Both the position numbers and the translations under genes were made by a program. A DNA stretch of 22,628 nt from a virus, in IMG/VR virus record IMGVR_UViG_3300026164_000002, positions 1-22,628 of that record, one strand, 5' to 3'. A model generated the notes under the pieces. It was not told the DNA's origin. It made no database searches and saw only the letters and a program-made list of their open reading frames with translations. Shown here in pieces: positions 5,229 through 14,748 of this stretch. The stretch's first letter is position 1. The number at the start of each line of letters is the position of its first letter.

Positions 5229-7579
5229 ATTTAGAACCTGTAAAACTAATACCGTTTCGGCTTCATGATATTTCAGATTTCATGAACCAGGAGCATCCTG
5301 AACTTCATCCGAAAACACCTCAATTTGAGATTTATTGGAAAGAACAGTTCGATTATTGTATAAACGGTAAATGGGGACATGACTATGATTCTTTAAAAGA
5401 CGAGGGGGGATATAGATGGATGCCTAATACTTTGTATTTTTACATAAGCATGGGTGTTATTACCCAAGAGGGGGATTTTGGTACAGAAGTTGAAAAATCT
5501 CCTTTGTTAAGGGATGTAGAGTGGTTTATTTTTTATGGGCTCGCAGAGTGTGAAGGGTTTGCAGGTTTTTCGGAGGATAAAGAAAGAAGCTGTTATAGAC
5601 CTTTAGAAAAGATACAAAAAGGAATACCTTTAACTAATGCGGAGCGTATATACTTAAATAAATACAAAAAGTATTTAACTAAGCCTAATGGGGATTACAA
5701 GGAATATGTTTCGGCTAGAGAAATGTTATACTCTACTCATGAAAAACCTTTAGGTAAGCCTTTATGGTTAAATGAGTGTCAAGACTTTTTATTAGTTTCT
5801 ACAAGGGGGGTAGGTAAGAGTTTTTCTATTGCTCAGGGATTAGTTGGGCACGATTATAATACAAACGGGGCTAAAACGGTAGACGAGTTTTTACAAGGTA
5901 CTACTAAGTCTACTACAGTAGTAGGGTCAGGGGACTCTTCAAAATCTTCTGAGTTTTTATCTAAGTTTAAAACGTTACAAGAACATTTACGTACTAAGGT
6001 AGGAGCTTATCAAAAAGGGTTACAGGAGGAGCAAGGTATTTTTTGGAAACCTTCAACAGGTAGTTTAGCCCCTGGAACTGATAATCCATTTACTAATGAG
6101 GTTAAACTAAAAGGTAATGCAGGTACAAAGGGTCCTGGGTCTAAAGTTGTTCATGTTTCGTATCACGTAAACCCATCAGCGGGGGTTGGTTATCGTGCTC
6201 GTAAAATGGTTATTGAAGAGGTTGGGCTTACGCCTAGGTTTGAAAGAGTACATGCTGAGAACCAAGGGTCTTTAACGAGAGATACTCGGTTTGGGTTTTG
6301 TGCGTATATAGGAACAGGCGGGCAAGTAGAAAAAACAAAAGAAGTACAGGATGCTTTTGAAAACCCAAAGGCTTACAATATATTAGGGTACGATGACCAT
6401 TTTGGGAAAAGTGGAACTCAGATAGGGGCTTTTATACCTTCTTACTATAGAAAGAATATTTATAAAGACGAGAACGGTAATACTAATATAGAGGAAGCCT
6501 TCAATGATGAAATTACCGCAAGGGAGTCTAAGAAAAAAGATTCAGAGATTGCTTACGAAGGTTATTGTATTTCCTATCCTATCATACCGCAAGAGATGTT
6601 TTTGGCTACTGCGGACAATCCATTTCCAATAGCTACTATTGATGATAGACTTACTGAGTTAAATAGTGGGCTTTGGAAAAAGAAAGCTATTGTAGCTAGG
6701 ATAGATTATACAAATTCAGAAAAAACAAAAGCTACATACAAGCCGATAGATAGAGAGAACGTGCAACCTATCTATAAGTTAAGGCAGGAAAATACATTAC
6801 AAGGAAAAGAGCCTGTTGGGGCTACTGTTATTTATGAGCCTCCTGTTCCAGATGCATCTTCTTGGGATTCTTATACACCTTTATACATAGTAGCATATGA
6901 CCCTGTTTTAAAAGAGGATGGGGGGACATCTATGTGTGCGGTTACTGTTTTTAAATTAATGCGTCCTCGGGCGGCTGATGGCGAAGTGAGGTTTAACATA
7001 GTAGCTGAGTGGATAGGTCGGTATAATGATACTAATAAAAACCATGAAAAAGCATTTGAGTTAGCAGCTTTGTACCAATGTAAAATACTATCGGAAGACA
7101 ACATAAATAGTATTGTTAGATATTCAAGAAGTACAAACAGAGAGCACTTATTAGAAATGCGTCCTGATAACGCTTTAAGTAAAATAAAAGTAAAACAGAA
7201 AAGGTCTAATGTTTATGGTATTCAGATATTACCAGGGATGATTCCTAAATTAGAAAAAGCATTAGTAGATTTATTAGATGTTAATACTTTACAACCTGAC
7301 GAAAGAGAATATGTCGGCGAAGATGGAATAATAGAAAGGGAAAGACGTATGGTAGAGGAGTGTTTATCTATACGGTTTCTTGAAGAAATGAAATACTATA
7401 AAAGGGAAGGTAATTCGGATTACGTTTCTGCTATGTTTATGGTAGCCCTTTGGGTACAAGAGATAGAAATAAGACCAGTAGAAAGTTACGATGACCAAAG
7501 AAACAAAGATACAAAAGTTAAAGATGTATTGAGTTTCATACACAAACGTAATAGAAGTAAACCTATTTATGAAAAATAA
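5225..7579 (+). CDS. terL: Large terminase subunit (TerL), packaging ATPase/nuclease (784 aa)
   Basis: The motor that cuts concatemeric DNA and pumps it through the portal into the prohead. Walker A is T-R-G-V-G-K-S (residues 193-199). The Walker B segment is M-V-I-E-E-V-G with E331 E332, where D-E is more usual. The RNase H-like nuclease has D559 (YIVAYDPV), E624 (CKILSEDN) and D732 (SDYVSAMFM), in the expected order. At 784 aa it is long for TerL but fits crAss-like phages. The start is a TTG overlapping the previous stop (TTGA); the first in-frame ATG is codon 20, so a slightly shorter form is possible. The portal gene begins 11 bp before its stop. Function is confident; family placement less so. 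Confidence 0.93.
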   Translation: MNLEPVKLIPFRLHDISDFMNQEHPELHPKTPQFEIYWKEQFDYCINGKWGHDYDSLKDEGGYRWMPNTLYFYISMGVITQEGDFGTEVEKSPLLRDVEWFIFYGLAECEGFAGFSEDKERSCYRPLEKIQKGIPLTNAERIYLNKYKKYLTKPNGDYKEYVSAREMLYSTHEKPLGKPLWLNECQDFLLVSTRGVGKSFSIAQGLVGHDYNTNGAKTVDEFLQGTTKSTTVVGSGDSSKSSEFLSKFKTLQEHLRTKVGAYQKGLQEEQGIFWKPSTGSLAPGTDNPFTNEVKLKGNAGTKGPGSKVVHVSYHVNPSAGVGYRARKMVIEEVGLTPRFERVHAENQGSLTRDTRFGFCAYIGTGGQVEKTKEVQDAFENPKAYNILGYDDHFGKSGTQIGAFIPSYYRKNIYKDENGNTNIEEAFNDEITARESKKKDSEIAYEGYCISYPIIPQEMFLATADNPFPIATIDDRLTELNSGLWKKKAIVARIDYTNSEKTKATYKPIDRENVQPIYKLRQENTLQGKEPVGATVIYEPPVPDASSWDSYTPLYIVAYDPVLKEDGGTSMCAVTVFKLMRPRAADGEVRFNIVAEWIGRYNDTNKNHEKAFELAALYQCKILSEDNINSIVRYSRSTNREHLLEMRPDNALSKIKVKQKRSNVYGIQILPGMIPKLEKALVDLLDVNTLQPDEREYVGEDGIIERERRMVEECLSIRFLEEMKYYKREGNSDYVSAMFMVALWVQEIEIRPVESYDDQRNKDTKVKDVLSFIHKRNRSKPIYEK

Positions 7580-10088
7580 AGAAAACTGGTCTAAATTAAT
7601 AGATAAAGACGGGGTTTCATATTTAAACGATATGAACCCTCAGTTACGATTACTAATTAGTGAGAGTGAAAAGAGAAAAGGGGGGCAAGCGTTAGCGGAG
7701 GCGATGATTGATTACCATGATTCTTTATCTACAAAAACAGAAGAAGATTATGCTTATTACGATGAAAACGCAGAACTTCATAGGGGTTCTTGGTCTACTT
7801 TAGAGGAGCATCAAGATGATATTAGTTTTAAGTTAAATGGAAAAGATCAATCCTTAGGCGGCTTAAAGCTTAGGCATTTCCCTATCATAAATACGATTAG
7901 TATGCGTATTTTGGGGGAAATTGTACAACGTCCTTTAATAGCTGGGGTTAGAGATTACTCAGCTACATCAAGAAATTACAGGGACCGTTATAGAAATAAA
8001 TTAACTAAAGAGTTTTTATATCAAAAGTTAATAAAGCCTAAAGAAGATGCAATTAGGCAGCAGTTTTACCAAGGATTAGGTATAGAGGACCCAAGGCAGC
8101 TAAATAGTGAGCAAGGGCAACAAGTAGAGCAAGAAATACAAAAACAACTTCAAAACACAATACCTGATGATTTGCAGGAAACGATGGAGTTGCAGCAATC
8201 CCCTGAGGAAATTATATTTCAAAAGTTTTTGACTCATATAATAAAAGAGCAGAACATTGAGAATAAATTAATTCAGGGTGCTGAGAATGCTATTACTTTT
8301 GCGGAGGAGGCATACCGATTAAACGTAATAAACGGTAAGCCCAGAGTAGAAGTATTAAATCCTAAGTATGTGTGTTGGGATGGTTCTGAGCATGTAGAGA
8401 AAATACAAGATGGTACTTTTGCTAAGTATGAGCAGTATTTAACGCCGCAAGACATTATACAAAAGTATGGTTCTCATTTAATGACAAAAGACTTAAAAGA
8501 GTTGGAGTCGTTGTTTACTGACTATGGAGGAAGCTCGGGTCAAAATGCTAATGAGTGGAAAGAGTTAGAGTTTACAGAAGCTTTAGCCAATAACCCTGAG
8601 TTACAAGATTATATAGGTCAGGTTAATACAAGAGAGGGTCAGGAAAAATTAAATTTAATCTACGCTATGGTTTCGGGGCGTAGAAGAAACCCTAATAATC
8701 GGTCAGGGACTTGGGGAATACGAGAAAGTTACGTTTGTTGGAAATGGCAACGATGGATGAAGTTGGTAACAAGAGAGGTGCAAGGGAAGCGAGTAGAGCT
8801 ATGGAAGGCCGACCACTACAAAAAAGATATAACTAAGGGCGATTTAAAAGTAGAGCGGCATTTAGTTCCTCAGGTATGGCATGGTGTAGTTTTGGGAGAA
8901 ATAGGGAGTTCTATAAAAATAAAAGTAGAGCCCGTACCTTGGCAGTATAATAGTTTAAAAGACCCATTTGATGTAAAGCTTCCTATATTTGGTAGGACGT
9001 ACAATACACAAATGAATAACTCCAAGAAAGTTTCTTTCATTGATTTGGGTAAGCCTTATCAGTACGAGTATAATTCTTTGCGGAGAGATTGGGAAAAATA
9101 TAGACGTACTAATTTAGGTAAAGTGATATTAGGTACTGTAAACATGCTCCCTGATAACATGGACTTTCAGGACTTTTATACCATGCTGGATAATTTGAGT
9201 TTTGGTTTGGTCAATGATAAGTATGAAGGTCAAGACCCGAGATACGACATGAATGCTTTCCGTAATTTTGATTTAAGCAAGACTTCGGATATGGCATCCG
9301 TTCTTAAAGATATGGAATATGTTAAGAATGAGATGTATCAAGCTATGTACTATAATGTATCTAAATTAGGTCAGCAGGGTCAATACACTACGGCTACGAC
9401 TGCTCAAATGAATGTACAGGCGGCTGATGCACAATTAGCTAAGTTCCATAATGAGCGGCGAGAATTAAAAAGAGACGTATTAGAATACACATTAAACCTA
9501 ACCTTAGCTGCTTACGCTGATGATGAGGATATGAAGGCTAAAGTATTAGATGATATGTCTATTGCTTATATGTCTACTAATTACGAGTTTTTAAGTACCA
9601 GGGAGTACAATATCTTTGTTGTTGACGATTACAGGGAGACACAGCGGTTAGAGTTCGTTAGACAGCAAATGCAAGCGTTTATACAAAACGGAGCTAATGT
9701 TAAGGAAGTTATTGCATTAGCTAAGGCAGAGTCTTTTGCTGAGTTGGAAGAGATTGCAGAGAAGGTTTCGAGACGGCAATCTAAACAAGTACAACAGGCG
9801 CAGCAAGCGGAAATAGAAGCGTTGCAGCAAAAAACTAAACAAGAGATGGATATGAAGAAATACGTTGAAGAAATGAAGGCACTACGACAGGAGCGTTCCG
9901 ATGAGGTTAGTTTGGCTATGGCTGAGTTAAATGCTATGCAGATGGCTAATGCGAATGACATTGACGATAACACAGTTCCTGATTCATTACAACGTAGTAT
10001 GTTTGAAATGAAAGTTAAAGAACGTATGAAAGATAAGGAATTAGCATCTAAAGAACGTATTGCAATGGCAAAAAACAGTGAATTTTAG
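7569..10088 (+). CDS. Portal protein (839 aa)
   Basis: The portal is the dodecameric ring at one head vertex through which TerL packages DNA. Evidence is mainly order (immediately after TerL, overlapping by 11 bp), size and general sequence. The N-terminal half is mixed helix/strand, with a segment (HFPIINTISMRILGEIVQRPL) typical of the portal wing region. A block near residues 465-500 (DVKLPIFGRTYN) resembles crAss-like portals, as does the following SFIDLGKPYQYEYNSLRR. From about residue 735 the chain is Gln/Glu/Lys-rich helix (QQAQQAEIEALQQKTKQ), probably the coiled barrel or a tail inside the head. It has only two cysteines, unlike the later virion genes. Over 800 aa is large for portals generally but normal for crAss-like phages. 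Confidence 0.87.
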   Translation: MKNKENWSKLIDKDGVSYLNDMNPQLRLLISESEKRKGGQALAEAMIDYHDSLSTKTEEDYAYYDENAELHRGSWSTLEEHQDDISFKLNGKDQSLGGLKLRHFPIINTISMRILGEIVQRPLIAGVRDYSATSRNYRDRYRNKLTKEFLYQKLIKPKEDAIRQQFYQGLGIEDPRQLNSEQGQQVEQEIQKQLQNTIPDDLQETMELQQSPEEIIFQKFLTHIIKEQNIENKLIQGAENAITFAEEAYRLNVINGKPRVEVLNPKYVCWDGSEHVEKIQDGTFAKYEQYLTPQDIIQKYGSHLMTKDLKELESLFTDYGGSSGQNANEWKELEFTEALANNPELQDYIGQVNTREGQEKLNLIYAMVSGRRRNPNNRSGTWGIRESYVCWKWQRWMKLVTREVQGKRVELWKADHYKKDITKGDLKVERHLVPQVWHGVVLGEIGSSIKIKVEPVPWQYNSLKDPFDVKLPIFGRTYNTQMNNSKKVSFIDLGKPYQYEYNSLRRDWEKYRRTNLGKVILGTVNMLPDNMDFQDFYTMLDNLSFGLVNDKYEGQDPRYDMNAFRNFDLSKTSDMASVLKDMEYVKNEMYQAMYYNVSKLGQQGQYTTATTAQMNVQAADAQLAKFHNERRELKRDVLEYTLNLTLAAYADDEDMKAKVLDDMSIAYMSTNYEFLSTREYNIFVVDDYRETQRLEFVRQQMQAFIQNGANVKEVIALAKAESFAELEEIAEKVSRRQSKQVQQAQQAEIEALQQKTKQEMDMKKYVEEMKALRQERSDEVSLAMAELNAMQMANANDIDDNTVPDSLQRSMFEMKVKERMKDKELASKERIAMAKNSEF

Positions 10089-10138
10089 TATTTATTTTAT
10101 TCATGCTACATATAGAACAAAATAAAGAACCTAAAATA

Positions 10139-10171
10139 TTTGGAAATTAAAAATATTATTTGTATATTAGC
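10139..10171 (+). promoter_or_regulatory. Promoter for the scaffold-capsid operon
   Basis: TTTGG (10139-10143), 19 bp, TATATTAGC (10163-10171), matching the promoter at 2030-2062 in both boxes and spacing. It lies in the 123-bp gap after the portal gene, the longest gap on the right-hand strand, and would give the capsid block its own, presumably strong, transcription. Confidence 0.7.
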
Positions 10172-10183
10172 CACCGAAGGTGG
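10171..10183 (+). promoter_or_regulatory. Palindrome at the start of the capsid operon leader
   Basis: CCACC-GAA-GGTGG, a perfect 5-bp stem with a 3-base centre, begins at the last base of the -10 block and spans the expected transcription start. It could be an operator that blocks the promoter, or a 5' hairpin that protects an abundant mRNA. The otherwise similar promoter at 2030-2062 lacks it. Confidence 0.4.
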
Positions 10184-10211
10184 TGAAATAGTTAGTTAAA
10201 GACTTAAAATT

Positions 10212-11399
10212 ATGAGCAAGGAAACATCACCATTCACGTTACTTAATGATAAAATAAACGATAATGGCATCCAAGACAATGAAAAGCGCAGCGAAGAAGA
10301 AGTGCAAAGCGACAAAAATGTGGAAAAAGCCAGGAAAGAAGATGTACGGGGGCAAAGCGAAGAAGTAAAACCTAAGCAGGAGCCTCAATTACCTCCTGAG
10401 CAAGAGGAACAAGAACAAGAGGGGGAACCTCCTTTTGGGAAAAAACTACAAGAAGAGGAAGCCGAGGGTAATGATGAACCTGAGGTAAAAGTTGAAGTAG
10501 AAGGAAATTTACACACGCCTGTAGCAGAAGTAATGAAAGCTAACGGGTACTTACCTGAGGATTATGAAATCCCTGAGGACCTAACTGACGAGCAGCTTGA
10601 AGAGGCAATCGTAGAGAATTATAAGAAAAAAGCAGAGAGTCGCATCAAAGGGGAAATGGCTCATGAAATGCAACAATATGGGGTAGACCCTAAGTTGGCG
10701 GAACTAAATAAGATTAAGTCTTATGGAGTAACGGAAGATGAGCTTAATAAACTACATAGTTATAATCAAATAGTTAATGCTGATGTAGATAAGGACTCTG
10801 AAGATTTTGAGGACTATGTTTCTTCTTTAGGAAAGGCTTACTTTAAGTCGCGGAACATAGAGGAAGACGACATTGAAGATTATGTAGAGACGGATTTAGC
10901 CAAGTACGGCTTAGAAAAACTACATAATAAGTATAAGAAATATTTTGAAAAGGAGTTTGGTTCTTTACAAGAAACTATTTCGAGTAAAGTAGAAACTGGG
11001 AAAGCTCAGCAAAAAGAGCAAGAGCGAGCCGAGCAGCAAGAACTAAAATCAAAGTTAGATAAAGGGGAGATAGATGGAAGGAAATATAGCGATGAGCAAA
11101 TATCTTTCATAAAAGACGCTTTATTTAACAAGAGTGAAACCTTAAAAGACCAAAAGGGTAATTATCGAAAGGTTACACGTTTAGAGAAGTTACAACACGA
11201 ACTTCAATCCAATCCTGAAAAGGAGTTACGTTTATTAGCTGACTTTTTATTAGGTTATGATTACGAAGCAAATGTACAGGAAGGGAAAATTAAAGGGAAG
11301 CGAACTTTGATTAATTCCTTAAATAAGAGTATAAAAGCAAAAAGAGTAGATACCGAAGAAACGGATGAAAAGTTCAAAGTGTTCGGTCAAAAGATTTAA
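10212..11399 (+). CDS. Acidic scaffold-like protein (395 aa)
   Basis: Likely head scaffold: an internal assembly core around which capsid protein polymerises. Residues 1-110 are Glu/Gln/Lys/Pro-rich and surely disordered (e.g. PPEQEEQEQEGEPP). The remainder is predicted helical, very charged and has coiled-coil character (about residues 255-285, KVETGKAQQKEQERAEQQEL). The C-terminus is basic (KSIKAKRVD, KFKVFGQKI), as in scaffolds that dock on coat protein. There are no cysteines or enzymatic motifs. It is the first gene after the second promoter and directly precedes the capsid gene, the canonical scaffold position. The role is inferred from position and composition; a head protease seems excluded by lack of any catalytic motif. 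Confidence 0.65.
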   Translation: MSKETSPFTLLNDKINDNGIQDNEKRSEEEVQSDKNVEKARKEDVRGQSEEVKPKQEPQLPPEQEEQEQEGEPPFGKKLQEEEAEGNDEPEVKVEVEGNLHTPVAEVMKANGYLPEDYEIPEDLTDEQLEEAIVENYKKKAESRIKGEMAHEMQQYGVDPKLAELNKIKSYGVTEDELNKLHSYNQIVNADVDKDSEDFEDYVSSLGKAYFKSRNIEEDDIEDYVETDLAKYGLEKLHNKYKKYFEKEFGSLQETISSKVETGKAQQKEQERAEQQELKSKLDKGEIDGRKYSDEQISFIKDALFNKSETLKDQKGNYRKVTRLEKLQHELQSNPEKELRLLADFLLGYDYEANVQEGKIKGKRTLINSLNKSIKAKRVDTEETDEKFKVFGQKI

Positions 11400-11465
11400 T
11401 TTTTTATTTAATTTAGAGAAGAGGGCGGGTATAAAAATAAAAAACGCCTATAAATATTTATTATT

Positions 11466-13037
11466 ATGGCAACTAGACCTTTAGAAAGTAAGTTTGAAAT
11501 TTACACGCAGAATGTGGATAAACATGCTGCGGTGTATAAGAAAATGGATTTAGCGGCTACCTTTCAGGTATTCCCGCAAATGCTAGATTATGAGATGTTG
11601 GAGCCTACCAGACGAAAGACTGCGGCTTATTCCAAGTCTCACATCATCGGGGAAGATGGGAGTTTAATGCGTGTATTTGAGGACCAAGCGGCTGTACAGT
11701 CTGTTAGTTCTAAGTACATCCACTGGCGACTTTACACTGAGAATGCGGATGTCCGTTCTTTTTTCAGTAAAAATTACGAACCCGATGGGGCTCAGTCAGG
11801 TATTGGCGATACTATTTTTGACATCGGGTTGGATACTGACAATTTAGGGCCTAACGATGTTTTTGTATTTGAGGATTTCCGCGATCATCCAGTTTTGGTT
11901 GTAAGTGACCCTAATCCTGATGGAGATACATTCCGATATGAGTGTCAAATCTGGTCAGCGGATATTGATTACATGGAATTGGATATGATTGGAGTAGGTA
12001 CTCGAATTGTACAGATTGGTTCCATTATACCTGAGGCTACTACACGAAGAGGTAATGTAACCTTATCAGGGGGTAATTCGTTTGTAGACTTTGAGGTTCC
12101 AATGACTCGTATGGGTTGGTCCATGAAAGTTACAGATGATGCTTGGAAAGCGGCTAAAGACTTCTTGCTTACAAGCAAAGGAGATTCTGAGGTAGATAAT
12201 GCACTTACTGAAGGTTTAGGTTCACCAAAAGATATTTTGCACTCGGAGCTTGATAACAAGTTCTTCCGAGCAACAAACCGTCAAATTGACATGTGGCTTA
12301 CATATGGTAAGTCAGCAGACCGATTTGCATCTAGATTCTTAGATGGTTTGAACCAACGTGAAATTATGGCAGGTCCAGGACTTTATGAGTTCTTAGATTC
12401 TGCATGGAAAGAAGAGTATCCTGTTGAGAATGGCAGTTTAGATATTTTCCGTAATTTCTTGAAACGTATTTGGTTAAACAAAGTAGACGTACAAGAGCGT
12501 GTTGTACACGTACACACAGGGTCTGCTGGATTAGAACTTATCCAAAAATGGTGTCGTGCTGAGGATATTGCTCAAGTAGAGCAGCCACCTGAGCTTCACT
12601 ATGGTCGACAAGATGGATTTGATGCTAATAAGAATGGAGTTGTTATTGGCAAGAAACAGTATGTAGGGTTTGAGATACAACCTTTCGGTACTGTATATTT
12701 CCACTATTTACCATTCCTTGATAATACTGCGGTAGACACGAGAACGTATAAGGGTTACCCTTATTCTTCTTACCAATTTATTATCTTTGATTTTGGTTAT
12801 GGAGATATCCGAGACGGCAAAAACGTTAAAATCTTAAAAGATTCAGGGTATGATAACTTTGGTTATGGTATTGGTACATGGGGACCTTTCGGACCAGCGT
12901 TGAATGACCCTAAATCAAATAATTTTAGAACTACGTTAGGTAATGAGAATGCGTATGAGTACATACGAGAGACTTCAATGGGCTTTTTGATTGAGGATAT
13001 CTCTTCTGTATTATTCATGCAACCTGCATTATCGTAA
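11466..13037 (+). CDS. Major capsid protein candidate (523 aa)
   Basis: A 523-residue, nearly cysteine-free (two Cys) globular protein that follows the portal and scaffold genes; this order and size point to the HK97-fold shell protein. It begins MATRPLESKFEIYTQNVDKH. Features that fit are an extended N-terminal part, a long helix-rich middle (WKAAKDFLLTSKG; LDGLNQREIMAGPGLYEF), and a strand-rich, aromatic C-terminal part (YVGFEIQPFGTVYFHYLPF). It has no signal peptide or membrane segment. The ATG lies in an AT-rich leader (TTTATTATT-ATG) with no Shine-Dalgarno. Position gives most of the confidence; I did not recognise a diagnostic motif. Codon choice seems to include more C-ending codons (TTC, ATC, CGT-rich stretches) than neighbours, which would suit high expression, but I did not count them. 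Confidence 0.78.
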   Translation: MATRPLESKFEIYTQNVDKHAAVYKKMDLAATFQVFPQMLDYEMLEPTRRKTAAYSKSHIIGEDGSLMRVFEDQAAVQSVSSKYIHWRLYTENADVRSFFSKNYEPDGAQSGIGDTIFDIGLDTDNLGPNDVFVFEDFRDHPVLVVSDPNPDGDTFRYECQIWSADIDYMELDMIGVGTRIVQIGSIIPEATTRRGNVTLSGGNSFVDFEVPMTRMGWSMKVTDDAWKAAKDFLLTSKGDSEVDNALTEGLGSPKDILHSELDNKFFRATNRQIDMWLTYGKSADRFASRFLDGLNQREIMAGPGLYEFLDSAWKEEYPVENGSLDIFRNFLKRIWLNKVDVQERVVHVHTGSAGLELIQKWCRAEDIAQVEQPPELHYGRQDGFDANKNGVVIGKKQYVGFEIQPFGTVYFHYLPFLDNTAVDTRTYKGYPYSSYQFIIFDFGYGDIRDGKNVKILKDSGYDNFGYGIGTWGPFGPALNDPKSNNFRTTLGNENAYEYIRETSMGFLIEDISSVLFMQPALS

Positions 13038-13057
13038 ACATAAAAAGAAACAACAAT

Positions 13058-14002
13058 ATGTCTGAAATAACTACAGTTCAGGTAACTAAGTCGAATAATT
13101 TCATTAAGAGTATTGGGGACCCCAGAGTTAGGCGTGAGTTTGACGATGGGACTACCCAAATTCGTAAGTTTTCTGGAAATGTAATTCCAGGGGTGGAACA
13201 AGGAAAACGTATTCATTATGTAAAAAAAGAGGGTCGTTTTCCTATTACCCTACCTCAAGAGGAGTTAGATGAAATAGTGCAAAGTATGCACTTGTTTGAT
13301 AATGAGGGTAATGCTATAACGACTGCAAATCGTAAAAACGCGGCAGACCCTTTTTTCACTCACGAAGAACTACGATTAGGATTTGAAGATGGTTTGACTT
13401 CTTACGAGAAGGAATCGCCCTTAGGTAAATTGTGGCGTAATTATATGGAAAATCATATTGATTACAAATCAAGAGTTATGGGCAATCAACCTGTTGGGTT
13501 GTTTCAAGGGCGAGCATCAATGACGTTTGTAGACAATAAGAGTTTAGAACGTGCTGAGGAAGAAGCTAATTTAGATTTATATGAAAAGGCTTCTAACTTA
13601 ATGGCGAGTATGGATTTGACTACAAAAGTTCAAGCTTTACGTGCACTTGGAGTAGATGTGAGAAATTCACAAATCTCGGATAAAGGAATTGGTAGAAGTT
13701 TAACTAAAAAAGTGTTAAGGGAAGCGGAAGCTAAAAACCCAAGCGGGAAAACTAACATAGAGACCTTTATTGATATTGCGGAAACTCCTAAGGAGGAGCT
13801 AAACATACAAAGTTTGGTAAAACATGCTCGGGATTTACGAATTATCATAAAAGAGAATAAAGGGAGTAAAGGGGTTACGTATAAGTACGGTGAAATTCCA
13901 ATGGGCTCTACTTTAGCTTTAGTTGCAGAGTTTTTATCAGATAAAGATAACGCTTCTATTCTTTCAGAGATTTCTGAGGCAATAGAGCAAAATGATAAGT
14001 AG
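13058..14002 (+). CDS. Head-associated unknown protein (314 aa)
   Basis: Follows the capsid gene by 20 bp; ATG preceded by AACAACAAT. The 314-residue product appears to have no cysteines. A strand-rich N-terminal third (TTVQVTKSNNFIKSIGDPRV; GKRIHYVKKEGRFPITLP) leads into a helical remainder with Ala/Glu-rich segments (LERAEEEANLDLYEKASNLMA) and a KKVLREAEAKNPSGKTNI block. The stop overlaps the next start by one base (TAGTG). Location between capsid and adaptor genes suggests a head decoration, minor capsid or completion protein. No family recognised. Confidence 0.78.
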   Translation: MSEITTVQVTKSNNFIKSIGDPRVRREFDDGTTQIRKFSGNVIPGVEQGKRIHYVKKEGRFPITLPQEELDEIVQSMHLFDNEGNAITTANRKNAADPFFTHEELRLGFEDGLTSYEKESPLGKLWRNYMENHIDYKSRVMGNQPVGLFQGRASMTFVDNKSLERAEEEANLDLYEKASNLMASMDLTTKVQALRALGVDVRNSQISDKGIGRSLTKKVLREAEAKNPSGKTNIETFIDIAETPKEELNIQSLVKHARDLRIIIKENKGSKGVTYKYGEIPMGSTLALVAEFLSDKDNASILSEISEAIEQNDK

Positions 14003-14724
14003 TGATAAAAGCATCTAAGTTAATCTATGATTTTGATAGGGAGTATGCGAGGTTTAACACTTCCCATGCAAAAAAGTTAAAATTAATAGATAAGGTTGCT
14101 ATTATCAACAAAGCGCAAGACATATTAGTAAGGTATGCGGCTCCTTTAGTAGAAACGGATTCTAGGTATAGAAATATATTAATTCCGATTGAAGAGAAAG
14201 GGGTTGAGTTAAAGGAGGTTAGAAAATCAGATTTATATACTGTTTACGAAGGTAAATCAGATTCTGTACGTGTTTTAAGCAATAGGGTTTCTATTAAGAA
14301 AGAAGGATGCGGAACCAAGGAGTTAGATGTAACGCTGTTGCGAACAGACGCTTTAAACAGGGCTAGAAATAATCCAAATTGGAAATCTAGTTTTGCTTGG
14401 GAGCAAGTTATTGGAGATGGAGGTAATGAGGGGTTAATTGTATATCATGAAGGGGACTTTGAAATATTAAAGGTCTATCAGGATTATATAAGAAAACCTC
14501 AAACTATACATATACCATCGCTTAGTAAACCTTCGGGGACGTATGTAGATTGGAATAAAGAAACGATTACAAAAGATGCGGATTGTGAGTTAGATAAGGG
14601 GTATGCGGATGTCATTATAACTAATTTAGCGGTAATGATAGCGAGTTCTACCACAAACGACACCAACAAATACGCATTAAAGATTAAAGAGATAGTAGAA
14701 AGCAGCCAAGTCTCGACAATTTGA
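14002..14724 (+). CDS. Head-tail adaptor/ring protein candidate (240 aa)
   Basis: Starts with GTG overlapping the previous stop by one base; no upstream ATG is available. The N-terminal helical region (residues about 25-65, DKVAIINKAQDILVRYAAPLVETDSRYRNILI) follows a pattern I associate with ring/adaptor proteins of Bacteroidota phages: an 'Asn-x-Ala-Gln' helix, then an acidic-aromatic helix. The middle and end are strand-rich with an Asn-Pro-Asn-Trp turn and a PQTIHIPSLSKPSG segment, as in connector subunits that plug onto the portal. Only three cysteines. Its position after the head genes fits a head-completion role. This is pattern and position evidence; sequence identity to a known adaptor has not been shown. 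Confidence 0.66.
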   Translation: MIKASKLIYDFDREYARFNTSHAKKLKLIDKVAIINKAQDILVRYAAPLVETDSRYRNILIPIEEKGVELKEVRKSDLYTVYEGKSDSVRVLSNRVSIKKEGCGTKELDVTLLRTDALNRARNNPNWKSSFAWEQVIGDGGNEGLIVYHEGDFEILKVYQDYIRKPQTIHIPSLSKPSGTYVDWNKETITKDADCELDKGYADVIITNLAVMIASSTTNDTNKYALKIKEIVESSQVSTI

Positions 14725-14748
14725 TAATAAAATTACAATAATAATAAA

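Noticed and set aside
11424-11448. GGCG ... CGCC inverted repeat upstream of the capsid gene
   Set aside because: Only about 4 bp pair across a 17-base loop, with no T-run; too weak to call.
12863-13216. Minus-strand frame spanning the capsid gene end and the next gene
   Set aside because: It crosses two supported rightward genes and has no promoter or leader; best explained as a shadow frame.
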